64,000 bases of DNA, taken from positions 1-64,000 of the forward strand of contig JAQYLT010000036.1 in NCBI GenBank assembly GCA_028719885.1, written 5' to 3'. The notes beneath the pieces were generated by a model, which did no database searches, was not told where the DNA came from, and saw nothing but the letters and a program-made list of their open reading frames with translations. Positions 41,901 through 47,975 of the stretch are shown here, in pieces. A program made the translations under genes and the position numbers. The stretch comes from Bacillota bacterium. Lineage in GTDB: Bacteria > Bacillota > Clostridia > Oscillospirales > Oscillospiraceae. Position 1 is the stretch's first letter; each line of letters opens with the position of its first letter.

Positions 41901-44877
41901 TGGTAAGTATATCCCCTACGGCACAAGCCTGAAGGATGTGAAGCTCTCTGATGATTGCCAGGCAAAAGGCCCCGAAGATGAATTGGTAGCGGGCGAATTC
42001 TCCTGGGCGGACGGAACCGTCGTGCCCAATGCGGCAAACAATGACAAGGCTGTCTACAAGGTCTTGTTCACACCTACCGGCAGCTGGGCGAAGTACTACA
42101 GCACAGCAGAAACCTCGATTGCGGCGAATACCCAGATTCGCATGAAGGTGACGATGGAATCGAAGAGGAGTTCAGCTACCGAAGAATATAGGGGCAGCCC
42201 GCTGACTGCGAATTCTTTCTATTACACTGCAACCAATACGCAGACGGGCAGAAACTATAAACAAGTACCTGTCACCGGCGGTGTGATCCAGCAGAGCAGT
42301 CTGGAGCCCGGTAATGTTACTTGCAGGCTCTCAAGCTATGAGTCTATGGAAATCTCCGGCATCAGTGGCAACAGCCTGTATTTCATCGACATCTCAGAAG
42401 CTGTATGTACGATCAAAATCGAAAAGGCCCGTACGATGCTCCTTGGATTAATAGGGTATAGTGCCGTGGTTGGCAGCGACCTGTATGATATCCAGCTCGA
42501 TACGTACACGAGAACGTCGTATGAGTACAGCAAAGAGAATCCGATGCCTGGCCGCTATAGCTGGGACACCACGGATACCAAGCTGGACACCGCTGGTGAC
42601 TTCACCTACACGCTTCGGTTCACGCCTAGTGATACGAATCACTATACCGTAAGCACCCAAAGAGTGACAATACACGTGAAAAAGACCCAGGTGGATGTTC
42701 CCACGTTTTCCTCCGTAACCTACAATGGGAAGCTTCAGAAGCCGATTATTTCGGAAACTGATTACTACACCGTGGAGGCAAACGATGGCGGTATCAATGT
42801 AGGAAGCTATGATGTTGTCCTGAAGCTGAAGGACGCCGCGAATTCTGCGTGGTCTGACAATGACGCAAATGCAACCAAGACGCTCACGTTCACCATCGAA
42901 AAGGCGACCCTAAAGGTCACCGGCACCGCCTCCAAAATGGAGCTTGGTTATGGACAAAAGCTGAAATCGGGCCATGTCACGTCTTCTGAAAAGAAATACC
43001 AGACCACGGCGACGGAAATGATCTCCGGCTTGACCGTTACCGATGTTTCCGGCAAGAGTGTGACCGGCTACTGGGAGTGGGACGATGAAAAAGTCGGCCA
43101 AACCCTGCCCGCCAGTAAGGCAGGCGTTTCGGGGGACAACGGCGAGGGCTACGAGGTGTATGCCTGCTTCGCATTGAACTCGGCGGATTCCGATAATTAC
43201 GAACCGCTTCGCATGGGCTTCCATGTGGATGTGAGAAAGGCGACACCTGATTTAAGCGGCTGTACCATCAAGGTGCTTGAGGGCGCGATCTACGCACCCG
43301 ATGACGTAACAGCGTTGAGCCCGTTGAATGATTACACGCCGATCTTCGCGAATGCTACCCGGCCTGTCAATCCCAATGACAGTACCTTGCCCCAGGTGGA
43401 GGGTACGCTGTGGTGGGTAGGCGCGGAAGGCGAGCATAAAAGGTATCCTGACATGGTCGAGAAAAAAGCCGACGTCAAGTTTACGCCCTCGGAGGAATTC
43501 ATCAAGAATTACGAAGCGCCGAGTACACTGATTGACTTGGCCTTCAAGAACTATGTGAAAGTGACACTTCAGGCAAGCCATCCGTATCTCTATGATGATG
43601 CCCAAAAAACTGTTACAACTACCATTAACGGTGAGTGGACCGCCCCGGTAAAGGGCACAATGCATATCGGCGCGTTGGCCAAGACAAAAGGGATCACCAG
43701 TGGCAGGATCGCCATTGCCGCTATCACAGTGTACGCCTATATGAACGGTGAATACAAGCAGGTTCTCTATACTCCGTTCTTCCAGTGCTATCGAAATACA
43801 AACGTGCATGTAGGTGCTGATGGGGGCGTGACAATCGAACCGGTGAATTACGCGCCGGTTGGTTTGTACAACACCTATCTTATTACGTTGCCAGGAGATA
43901 TCAACTCGTCCTGGAAGTGTCATGACATCAGGATTGAGATCACCTTTGGTAAGTATGTGCAAAGTGATGCGGGTGCTTTTGGAACGATCGAACCTCTTAG
44001 CACCACCTCGTCCTATTCCCTGAAAAACGCCGCGCCTGACGCTGCCATGGCAGAAGAGCCCACCATTGAGCCCACCGAGCCTGCGGTGATTCCGGAGCCC
44101 GGCGCCATCGGCAATGTGGTCAGCATTAAGCCGAAACAGGATAGCGCGCTGTCCGGCAGTGTGTGGCAGATTCCGCTGGAAGAAAATCAGGAGCTGGTGG
44201 AATTCCGGTGGGAGTCCAGCGAAGCCGCTTCCGAGTACTTCGTGTACACCATGGATGAATTTGGAAACCTGGAGCTCTACGCCCAGACCACCGACAACAG
44301 CGTCTGGCTGCCCGTAGAGGATTATGAGAGCGGCTGCAATACCCTGTATGTGGGCGCTGTCCTGGAAGACGGCAGCGTCACCTGGGGCGAAGCAAAGTTC
44401 CAGCTGATCCCGTTCGTCGAGCCCACGGAGGAACCCACCGAGGAGCCTACGGAAGAGCCTACCGAGGAACCCACCGAGGAGCCTACGGAAGAGCCTACCG
44501 AGGAACCCACCGAGGAACCCACGGAAGAACCCACTGAGGAACCCACGGAAGAACCCACGGAAGAACCCACCGAGGAACCTACGGAAGAGCCTACGGAGGA
44601 ACCCACCGAGGAACCCACGGAAGAGCCGACAGAGGAGCCCACTAAGGAACCGACAGAGGCACCTACCGAGGGGGCTGCTGAGGCACCCACTGAGAAATCG
44701 ACTGAGGCATCCACCGAAAAAAAGACTTTGGAGCCCACCGTCGATCCCACCGAGACATCCACGGAGAAACAAACTCCAGCCCCTACCGCGGAATCCAACC
44801 CGGAACCGGCCACCCAGCCGGTTCCGGCAACCCCGGAACCCGTTCAGGAAACCCGGTCTGCTGAAGAAGCGGCCTGA
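32947..44877 (+). CDS. giant secreted protein with InlB-type (Listeria-Bacteroides) repeats and MBG-like domains
   Basis: The 3976-residue protein has a signal peptide (1-27, cut after GFA). An acidic spacer with EEEEPEKEVEPEEE lies near residue 215. InlB B-repeat/Flg_new units (GYSFVGWCVDEECTTG, YADW/YAGW endings) start near 310. A beta-rich, glycine-rich region of unknown type spans about 690-1090. Two long homologous blocks (about 1353-2279 and 2280-3248) each contain InlB repeats followed by MBG-like sandwich domains (YGTALQNVQL, LFTPTDSANYC). Further MBG-like units follow, then an EPTE repeat tail (about 3825-3905). There is no LPXTG motif, no C-terminal TM and no SLH or choline-binding repeats, so wall attachment is unexplained. 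ATG 32947 follows AGGAGGA. It is probably an adhesin or surface filament; the ligand is unknown. Confidence 0.82.
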   Translation: MKSYFRRIISMILVIATIANISLTGFAEMAGGDRKTTGEVFSFAKEVTWAEAGKQIAGMLSYIVEDAANIDLTAHSERIANLSLEDDSIYLAILAEEGYLPEEPAQIDPAAAITAEEYLQLMEIAFPTVVDSQEAIDSLRGESEPGNIAILGDNLSVTTMLPERLAVATAQQLTLTAVKASALSLNAKSSIDLSESEITRVHIHDTAVKEEEEPEKEVEPEEEAEPDVIYLHMDSGTQLPEVIVKGADKVVIEGSGALGVVRVQEAVGSLTVRATGSVVNETEEPFEVTGPDAEVVELQPGEQVDFVLSKWLVSFVTEGTPVETQEIAPGGMIDFSEAVTTLEGKLFTAWYEDAEYTTPVSRLASVDRQTTLYARFVDESEAAVVTFETFGGRELEPMVFAKGEYLLTKPVEGLYTSKEGYSFVGWCVDEECTTGFGYTDPIEESMTLYAMYASYEKQTQEDHGSIAELELPDGSATISLVLPEGMTTAQAEENITVEAGTGLEPPKISVRETDDGAELYCKAGFTPGTTFTLIAENGVRFAGYPEYIDTLTVSVFREQVEVVEFAEGLTYVLWDRVTDYTPVSKTAVEYKTDYAQDGTVCDVMEDHSADGTVIPGKLVMRGKVDFQPEQTVVFYDGEINRDEATIDAWEGGDLAGYVLFAKIEAVTAKEDGTSEVTFSYADPETYIKELDVHTTEEVNIEELMDDEQVAQVEKTIASQLASNDELKAQMLVAVMTNEETQRMLDEQYGANTYSLAALTPIIYDPKLDIVLDIDGSTATAGIGVGITVALKAPQGIVATLSPYLYFEEQLTLDVNADGGFLWMDMSVLFKTKTTVSLQLKATTGDGMDNVLDEAKETLRKIVNADGTATEGLDYQEAADSLMNTMQELISADLEYQDLFAVPLLKYRYTFYGIITLGVDIELVGQAGVVATFGVTVVAEHGQKIGFKYNFLKFKGSSYKEKLGSEVTTEIYLIGKIGVRVGIAVTLSVKLLQNVTVSITGAVYAYVDLAGMFLYTYALSAGGGNYAGALYLEVGIDVEIELGLEVEILFISKEFNWTLWSARWPLYKKSIGMTMSVVQTKQLNEIWERNMVDADGKTTFPFPYIPMKTYDMLTAACTDNQLLFENLKDGKVTAELTLENIVINGEPVSSDDPRTSVIYVGNGDRGRRGVVYADERAAAAYKVTDYECDVVLTYQNKNKSELIKKHQQVFHFAREFRMATTTVNVDIRLYDWCAHAWGIEGAEWDNDVVYTGKFESTHVLGCPVEPTATGTIDLNAVMAAVKEQYPEIDGAALSWFSPTLNQVSRTVQYSTPRISNMCYMTPESNTIRYDVFSTTNEYDLTYNLFASRYPGYTGEITYIIEAPQAISDAVFTVSGSDEGETMTFAPMEGEENHWSLTAKRSLFNGSERPIMMSLNGGSTVASGLMVTGREAESVVILTLGNLSKVLTVASGEGIDSWSCVSHDASQLGAITPGATVTLSAKLKNGYKSLRLTSEPEGLKYTTDGSTVTFTMPSYDVKVTLRGVRTYQANFLYNYEKLGTYQSLDVAEGGTIQKPSDPYVKGLTFAGWYDNASCKGEAYDFTRQMTGNVTLYADWRVNVTVDFGGAKGQARYVENGVSKPIFSGDEKEYRRFTYTTHKLGDTALEYRLPEYDGFDFMGWYLTSDFSGDPVDPAKYKLTGGVTFYACWKQVAVLTYELNYGEQEEPYAMAMEYVGMPITHIPETPQREHYQFLGWFRTQDANPAGLIDINTYLAEGSMTLYAGWKPVEYRITYNLGGGENDPANPTSYNIESSEIVFGEPTRRGYRFLGWTATGEGASGNVDRIPAGSTGSVTLTAQWDINTYTISYVLGGGNVDGENPSSYTVESAKITLVNPSRKGYTFLGWTGTDLTEPTRNVVIPAGSIGNRSYTANWSSLVSAEDIIQAALDAIQDPYTMSVNDFSGIQDVKTLAMEDISKDSICADYLDQLSVTVAQVGEAEEDGTGFSYTAKVTVSFTDDNGKTITRSKNVALRVEKNPVTITADISYPIENSYVAYGTALQNVQLTDQKAVSSEVSVDGTFRWENTTIVPKAADNGKEIYKLLFTPTDSANYCTAEMMIAVNTQIGVQIVMDAPETMEYTGRDLDVSQVSFRATDIATGEDIDGATLSMTGAVLDQSQFIPGKATVTLKSFASCQLLGVSDTNLYVIVGKDASADVTINRAKPIISGTTAYDIDYGKQLKDITLNLFAATIAETSVEGTFAWENPNTRLGEVGEFTYKVTFTPKNLNCYESVSLDVKVTVQGCPGKITYIIQAPDAPADSQFSVSGAMEAMSFAPVEGKTNEWSVTVNRAAFAEDSVCPILLKRSGSTAIETGLTVTGREAEDQVILTLSYIPRKLSVTYTDGVGSWRILKPEIPDLNAVTPGTLIVISANLLEGCNNLRLSSNPEGLSYTSDGDSVTFTMPTYDVAIELRGVKNYQVNCLYNYNDMGTYRNVESAEDGSVAKPEDPSIQGLTFAGWYDNPDFEGDPYDFSQKISENIDLYADWRVNVTVDFGGQKGIAAYYTWSSGGEEPPSEVVDPGDGLGGSYELIFPGDSSEKERFTYSTQRVGETMLDLVIPRSESHGFFGWYLTPDYSGEEVNLAGYTLNESVTFYAKWKKNAKLKYLWNDGTEDQWDEVVEYVGDPVQKAPSDPAWDGYEFTGWYRTPACQEDEKIDLTTYQVEGDLTLYAGWKIVNYTITYNLNGGVNDSRNPVSYTIEDGDEKGRIFIYQPTREGYTFDGWDYEPTNAVKFNDAFDYWIIPDFLVDVSLSARWVPIQYTISYDLNGGTVTTENPEKYTIESAEITLNNPTRKGYTFLGWTGTGLENAALNVTIPAGSMGNRSYTANWQIKTSVADIVDAAKSAIPDQLTKSLKADFDNNIEAGAAEFEPKIQAILSGNATCADYVGDQLQVTVALNGEKTEDGTGYTYNTTVTVTFTDDNGDVVSENKTVTVRVTKAAVTISVAKPVYTVDGKYIPYGTSLKDVKLSDDCQAKGPEDELVAGEFSWADGTVVPNAANNDKAVYKVLFTPTGSWAKYYSTAETSIAANTQIRMKVTMESKRSSATEEYRGSPLTANSFYYTATNTQTGRNYKQVPVTGGVIQQSSLEPGNVTCRLSSYESMEISGISGNSLYFIDISEAVCTIKIEKARTMLLGLIGYSAVVGSDLYDIQLDTYTRTSYEYSKENPMPGRYSWDTTDTKLDTAGDFTYTLRFTPSDTNHYTVSTQRVTIHVKKTQVDVPTFSSVTYNGKLQKPIISETDYYTVEANDGGINVGSYDVVLKLKDAANSAWSDNDANATKTLTFTIEKATLKVTGTASKMELGYGQKLKSGHVTSSEKKYQTTATEMISGLTVTDVSGKSVTGYWEWDDEKVGQTLPASKAGVSGDNGEGYEVYACFALNSADSDNYEPLRMGFHVDVRKATPDLSGCTIKVLEGAIYAPDDVTALSPLNDYTPIFANATRPVNPNDSTLPQVEGTLWWVGAEGEHKRYPDMVEKKADVKFTPSEEFIKNYEAPSTLIDLAFKNYVKVTLQASHPYLYDDAQKTVTTTINGEWTAPVKGTMHIGALAKTKGITSGRIAIAAITVYAYMNGEYKQVLYTPFFQCYRNTNVHVGADGGVTIEPVNYAPVGLYNTYLITLPGDINSSWKCHDIRIEITFGKYVQSDAGAFGTIEPLSTTSSYSLKNAAPDAAMAEEPTIEPTEPAVIPEPGAIGNVVSIKPKQDSALSGSVWQIPLEENQELVEFRWESSEAASEYFVYTMDEFGNLELYAQTTDNSVWLPVEDYESGCNTLYVGAVLEDGSVTWGEAKFQLIPFVEPTEEPTEEPTEEPTEEPTEEPTEEPTEEPTEEPTEEPTEEPTEEPTEEPTEEPTEEPTEEPTEEPTEEPTEEPTKEPTEAPTEGAAEAPTEKSTEASTEKKTLEPTVDPTETSTEKQTPAPTAESNPEPATQPVPATPEPVQETRSAEEAA
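37003..42690 (+). repeat. internal segmental duplication of about 2.78 kb within the giant gene
   Basis: The block beginning at 37003 (GEITYIIEAP) is repeated from 39784 (GKITYIIQAP), an offset of 2781 bases (927 codons). The same motifs recur in order in both: TVTGREAE, PEGLKYTT/PEGLSYTS, VTFTMPSYDV/VTFTMPTYDV, GLTFAGWYDN, VNVTVDFGG, EEDGTGFSY/TEDGTGYTY, TVSFTDDNG/TVTFTDDNG. Divergence is considerable, so the event is old. Confidence 0.8.
44421..44652 (+). repeat. low-complexity coding repeat (Glu-Pro-Thr-Glu)n
   Basis: Roughly eighteen 12-bp units of GAR-CCY-ACN-GAR, degenerating into EPTKEPTEAPTEG. The synonymous codons are shuffled between units, as expected from slippage and unequal exchange. 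The protein product is an acidic, proline-rich stalk. Confidence 0.9.
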
Positions 44878-44894
44878 AATGACAGGGAATCAAC

Positions 44895-45683
44895 ATGAAT
44901 CGTGCTTTTTTCACCCGCGCAGGAGGCACTCTGGCTTTTCTGGCAGCGTTGATACTCCTTTCGGCCTTCCTGGTTCCATCCTGCTGTGGGGAGAATCCGG
45001 TTACCGTGTGCATCCTGGACTCCGGCTGCGGCGACAATCATGCCGAGGGAGAGAGCTTTCTGGGCGCTGCTGACGATCTGTCGGATTCCATTGGTCATGG
45101 CAGCAGCATCTGTTCGCTGGTGCGCGGGGCCGCGCCGGAAGCGAATGTGGTCATGCTCAAATGCTTTGAAGCTCAGGATACCTGGAATGAAGAAGCCATC
45201 GTTGAGGCGCTGTACGCGGCTGTGGACACGTATCATGCCGATGTCATCAACATGAGCTGGACCCTCGCAAGCGAAAGCGATGCCCTCCATGAAGCCATTC
45301 TCCACGCTTATGACCAGGGGGCGATCCTCGTGGCCTGCACCGGCAACCTGAGCGTGACCACCGGCCTGGGTACGGTCGCCTATCCCGCCGCCTGGGATGA
45401 GGTCATCGGCGTTGCGGGAGTTGACCTGAATGATTTGGGAGCGCCGAAGACCAGCCTGTGGTACCTTTACGGAGAAGCCGTGGATTTCTGTGCCCGGGGC
45501 GACTGGGACCAAGACAAAGGCTCCTCCTATGCCGCCGCCCGGGTTTCCGGCCTGATCGCCGCCGCTCTCCATGACGGCGTGGAACCGTCTGGAGTTTGCC
45601 AATACCTCGCGGCTTTGGCGCAGGATATGGGCGACCCCGGATACGACCACCGATTCGGCTGGGGCTATCTCAAAACCTCTTAA
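44895..45683 (+). CDS. minimal secreted subtilisin-like serine protease (S8)
   Basis: The 262-residue protein has an N-terminal hydrophobic export segment (13-28) and then directly a subtilase core with no propeptide. The triad is visible in order: Asp42 in VCILDSGCG, His68 in SIGHGSS and Ser211 in KGSSYAAARVSG, with the oxyanion Asn in ACTGNLS. The core is much shorter than the usual 350-400 residues, and the GTSMAAP motif reads GSSYAAA. It starts 18 bases after the stop of the giant gene and shares its terminator. A role in trimming or releasing that protein is plausible but only positional inference. Activity without a propeptide is uncertain. Confidence 0.8.
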   Translation: MNRAFFTRAGGTLAFLAALILLSAFLVPSCCGENPVTVCILDSGCGDNHAEGESFLGAADDLSDSIGHGSSICSLVRGAAPEANVVMLKCFEAQDTWNEEAIVEALYAAVDTYHADVINMSWTLASESDALHEAILHAYDQGAILVACTGNLSVTTGLGTVAYPAAWDEVIGVAGVDLNDLGAPKTSLWYLYGEAVDFCARGDWDQDKGSSYAAARVSGLIAAALHDGVEPSGVCQYLAALAQDMGDPGYDHRFGWGYLKTS

Positions 45684-45690
45684 TACCAAT

Positions 45691-45727
45691 GCCCCCCACC
45701 GGCTTAGCCGGTGGGGGTTCGTTTTTA
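45691..45727 (+). terminator. rho-independent terminator of the surface-protein operon
   Basis: CCCCCACCGGC pairs with GCCGGTGGGGG over a three-base loop, then TTCGTTTTT. Confidence 0.88.
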
Positions 45728-45793
45728 ATCGTTCTCCTTTATTCCTGTTGGCAGTCATGTTTTGGATTCTTAATGAAAAAACAATGTCCGGCT

Positions 45794-45888
45794 GAGGCCT
45801 GTTGTGCTATAATAAGGCCGCAAAATGCTTGCAAAGCCGAGGCCTGTTGTGCTATAATAAGGCCGCAAAATGCTTGCAAAGCCGAGGC
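45794..45888 (+). repeat. tandem duplication of a 45-bp promoter-bearing unit
   Basis: Two perfect copies start with GAGGCCTGTTGTGCTATAAT (45794 and 45839), and a third, truncated start (GAGGC) lies at 45884. Each unit carries one TATAAT and one TTGCAA, so joining units creates a full promoter across the junction. Confidence 0.9.
45829..45858 (+). promoter_or_regulatory. promoter formed across the 45-bp repeat junction
   Basis: TTGCAA of unit 1 (45829-45834), 18-base spacer, TATAAT of unit 2 (45853-45858). The start codon is 38 bases downstream. The first unit's own TATAAT lacks a comparable -35. Confidence 0.65.
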
Positions 45889-45896
45889 AAAAGGGT

Positions 45897-46718
45897 ATGA
45901 AACATCTGAATGGAAAATGGCTCCTTGCGGCAGCCGTGCTGCTGCTTTTGGTGCTTTCGCTGTGGGGCGGAGAAAAAATGAATGAACCGGCGGAGGATGT
46001 GTTCTTCCAGGAACCCACCCTGGAAACCATTCTGCCCTCGGTTCAGGAATACCACCGGGATGACCTGGTGTTCTCCGTGACCATCGATGACTTTATCCGG
46101 TGCTTTAACAGCCTGTATGAGCAGGACCATCGGACCGGATTTTTCCCCCAATCCGGGCAATGGGATATTTCCAGCCGAAACAGGGGCATTCACACCGATT
46201 ATCCGGTGATGGCTTTTCGCTTCTCGGAGGACCCCGGTGTGTTTTCTCTGCCCACGGTAACGGTTTACACGCCCCAGGAGGAACACTTTATCCAGGAGAT
46301 TACCATTAATTTCGACGAGCACAGCTACACGGAGGCCGGATATCAGCGCTACAGACTTCTCTGCTGCCTGACGATCCGGGTGTTCTTTCCGGAAATGTCG
46401 GAGGAAGACGCCGCAGATTTGTGCGATCGGATTATCCTCCTGGGAAATCAGAATATCTTTGAAAGTGATGCCTGGTTCGCCCAGGGAGCGGTGCCCAGTG
46501 CGCTTTTCTATCAGGATGGCGTGGGGCTTTATCCCTACGACGCCATTGGAGATTGGCGGCATTTCTGCGTCATTCCCGTCACGGAGGACCGGCTGAGGGA
46601 GTTTAAAGAAAAAGGAGCTGCGCTTTATGAAATGGATAAAGCTGACTGCACTGCTGCTTCTGCTGCTGGGGCTGACCGGCTGCCAGCAGACGGAGGAGAA
46701 CATAGAGCACCATGTTGA
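45897..46718 (+). CDS. membrane-anchored or secreted hypothetical protein
   Basis: The 273-residue protein has an N-terminal hydrophobic segment (about 5-20, WLLAAAVLLLLVLSLWG) serving as signal anchor. The rest is a soluble domain rich in aromatic and acidic residues (TIDDFIRCFNSLY, WDISSRNRGIHTDYPVMAF). I recognise no family. ATG 45897 follows AAAAGGG; an upstream in-frame ATG at 45870 lies inside the promoter repeat. The last 31 codons overlap the next gene in another frame, which is unusually long. The final residues (SAAGADRLPADGGEHRAPC) look like read-through of that gene, so the original stop may have been lost by a frameshift. Confidence 0.6.
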   Translation: MKHLNGKWLLAAAVLLLLVLSLWGGEKMNEPAEDVFFQEPTLETILPSVQEYHRDDLVFSVTIDDFIRCFNSLYEQDHRTGFFPQSGQWDISSRNRGIHTDYPVMAFRFSEDPGVFSLPTVTVYTPQEEHFIQEITINFDEHSYTEAGYQRYRLLCCLTIRVFFPEMSEEDAADLCDRIILLGNQNIFESDAWFAQGAVPSALFYQDGVGLYPYDAIGDWRHFCVIPVTEDRLREFKEKGAALYEMDKADCTAASAAGADRLPADGGEHRAPC

Positions 46719-47790
46719 GAAACGCTGCCTGGAAATCCTGGATATGTACCGGGAGCTCTATGCTTCCGCCCAGAAGCAGGAGCCGGAAAACAGGTGGGAG
46801 GACACGGTGCTGGCCCAGAGCAGCATTGACGCAATCGAGGAGAAATTGCTCAGTGCCGGATTGCCGGTGTTGGATTCCGGCGAGGTGGTCCCTGCGTATC
46901 TATCGGCGGGGGAGGACTTTGCCTCCTTTTTAGAGGCGGTCCGCCAGGGCAAGCAGGCAAGCCGGGAGCTGATTTCCATCAGACGATCCGGTGACCTGGG
47001 TTATCGGCTTTTCACCTGTGAGGACGGACAGCTGTTGGTTTACAGCATGGTGGCTTCCATCACCGGGGATGCCGACCCCGTTTACGAAGTCCACTCGGTG
47101 CTGGATTGGGAATTGACGGACAGAGGCAATTTCTACTACAGCATCTACCCGCAGTGGGACAAGCATTACGTGGCCTACACCCTCATTCGCCTGGAAGAAC
47201 CGGATAAAGGCTTGTGGGAGCTGAACCGAAAGTACATCAGTGCCGGAGGCTATGTGGGCTCCAATCTTTTCCTCACGGATTGGACGGAGGAGGACTTTGC
47301 CGCACTGTGCTTCAATGACCTGTGGGAATATCTCTACCGTTATGAGCATGGGAAACAGTTCTCGCCGGATGAATATGCCTACCGCGCCGAAGGCCATTAC
47401 TTTGAGATACCCGCGGAAGAATTTGAGAATTTGATTCTGCCATACTTTGACATTGACCGGGAGACCCTTCGCATTTACGCTGGATATGACCCGGAGGGGC
47501 ATACCTATCCTTGGCGGCAGATGCAAAGCAATGAGCTGGCATACATTCTTCACTGCTACACCATGGAGCCGGAGGTGACTTCCAGCCGCACCAATCCCGA
47601 CGGCACCCTCACCATGACGGTGCAGGTGATTTCTACGGATTTGAAAACCGACTGCCTGTTCTCCCATGAGGTGACGGTCCGACCCCTGGAGCAGGGGGGA
47701 TTTCAGTTTGTTGGAAATCGAATCCTCTCTCAGGGGAAGCAGGGACTTCCGTTCTGTCAGCCAAGGCTCACTTGGCCGGAGGCTGGTTAG
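46627..47790 (+). CDS. lipoprotein of unknown function (possibly DUF6070-type)
   Basis: The 387-residue protein has a clear lipobox (LTGC, Cys19) after a leucine-rich signal. The mature part is acidic and aromatic-rich, with DLWEYLYRYEHGKQFSPDEY and AEEFENLILPYFDIDRETLR; the latter recalls DUF6070 lipoproteins of gut Firmicutes, from memory only. A ribosome site (AAAAAGGAG) lies 7 to 11 bases before ATG 46627, inside the previous gene. The two are probably cotranscribed and may work together at the cell surface. A terminator follows. Confidence 0.65.
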   Translation: MKWIKLTALLLLLLGLTGCQQTEENIEHHVEKRCLEILDMYRELYASAQKQEPENRWEDTVLAQSSIDAIEEKLLSAGLPVLDSGEVVPAYLSAGEDFASFLEAVRQGKQASRELISIRRSGDLGYRLFTCEDGQLLVYSMVASITGDADPVYEVHSVLDWELTDRGNFYYSIYPQWDKHYVAYTLIRLEEPDKGLWELNRKYISAGGYVGSNLFLTDWTEEDFAALCFNDLWEYLYRYEHGKQFSPDEYAYRAEGHYFEIPAEEFENLILPYFDIDRETLRIYAGYDPEGHTYPWRQMQSNELAYILHCYTMEPEVTSSRTNPDGTLTMTVQVISTDLKTDCLFSHEVTVRPLEQGGFQFVGNRILSQGKQGLPFCQPRLTWPEAG

Positions 47791-47818
47791 AATTGCCAAT
47801 TTTTTTCTTTCTTAGTTC

Positions 47819-47853
47819 CATCTGCCGTGCAAAGGTGCGGCAGATTTTTTATT
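47819..47853 (+). terminator. rho-independent terminator
   Basis: ATCTGCCG/CGGCAGAT stem with a 10-base loop, followed by TTTTTATTTTT. Confidence 0.78.
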
Positions 47854-47868
47854 TTTGCACAGGCAGTC

Positions 47869-47897
47869 TTGATTTGAATCGGGTAAAATGGTATGAT
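47869..47897 (+). promoter_or_regulatory. sigma-A promoter of the soluble hybrid kinase gene
   Basis: TTGATT, 17-base spacer, TATGAT. The start codon is 79 bases downstream. Confidence 0.6.
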
Positions 47898-47975
47898 ATA
47901 AAGGTAAATCAGAGGCGCAGATGATTCCATTGAACGGTTCTCATTGACATAAAATGCACGCATCAGAGGTGGATT

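Noticed and set aside
44421..44652. Possible CRISPR or VNTR of non-coding type
   Set aside because: 12-bp units are in frame and encode EPTE; it is a coding low-complexity stalk.
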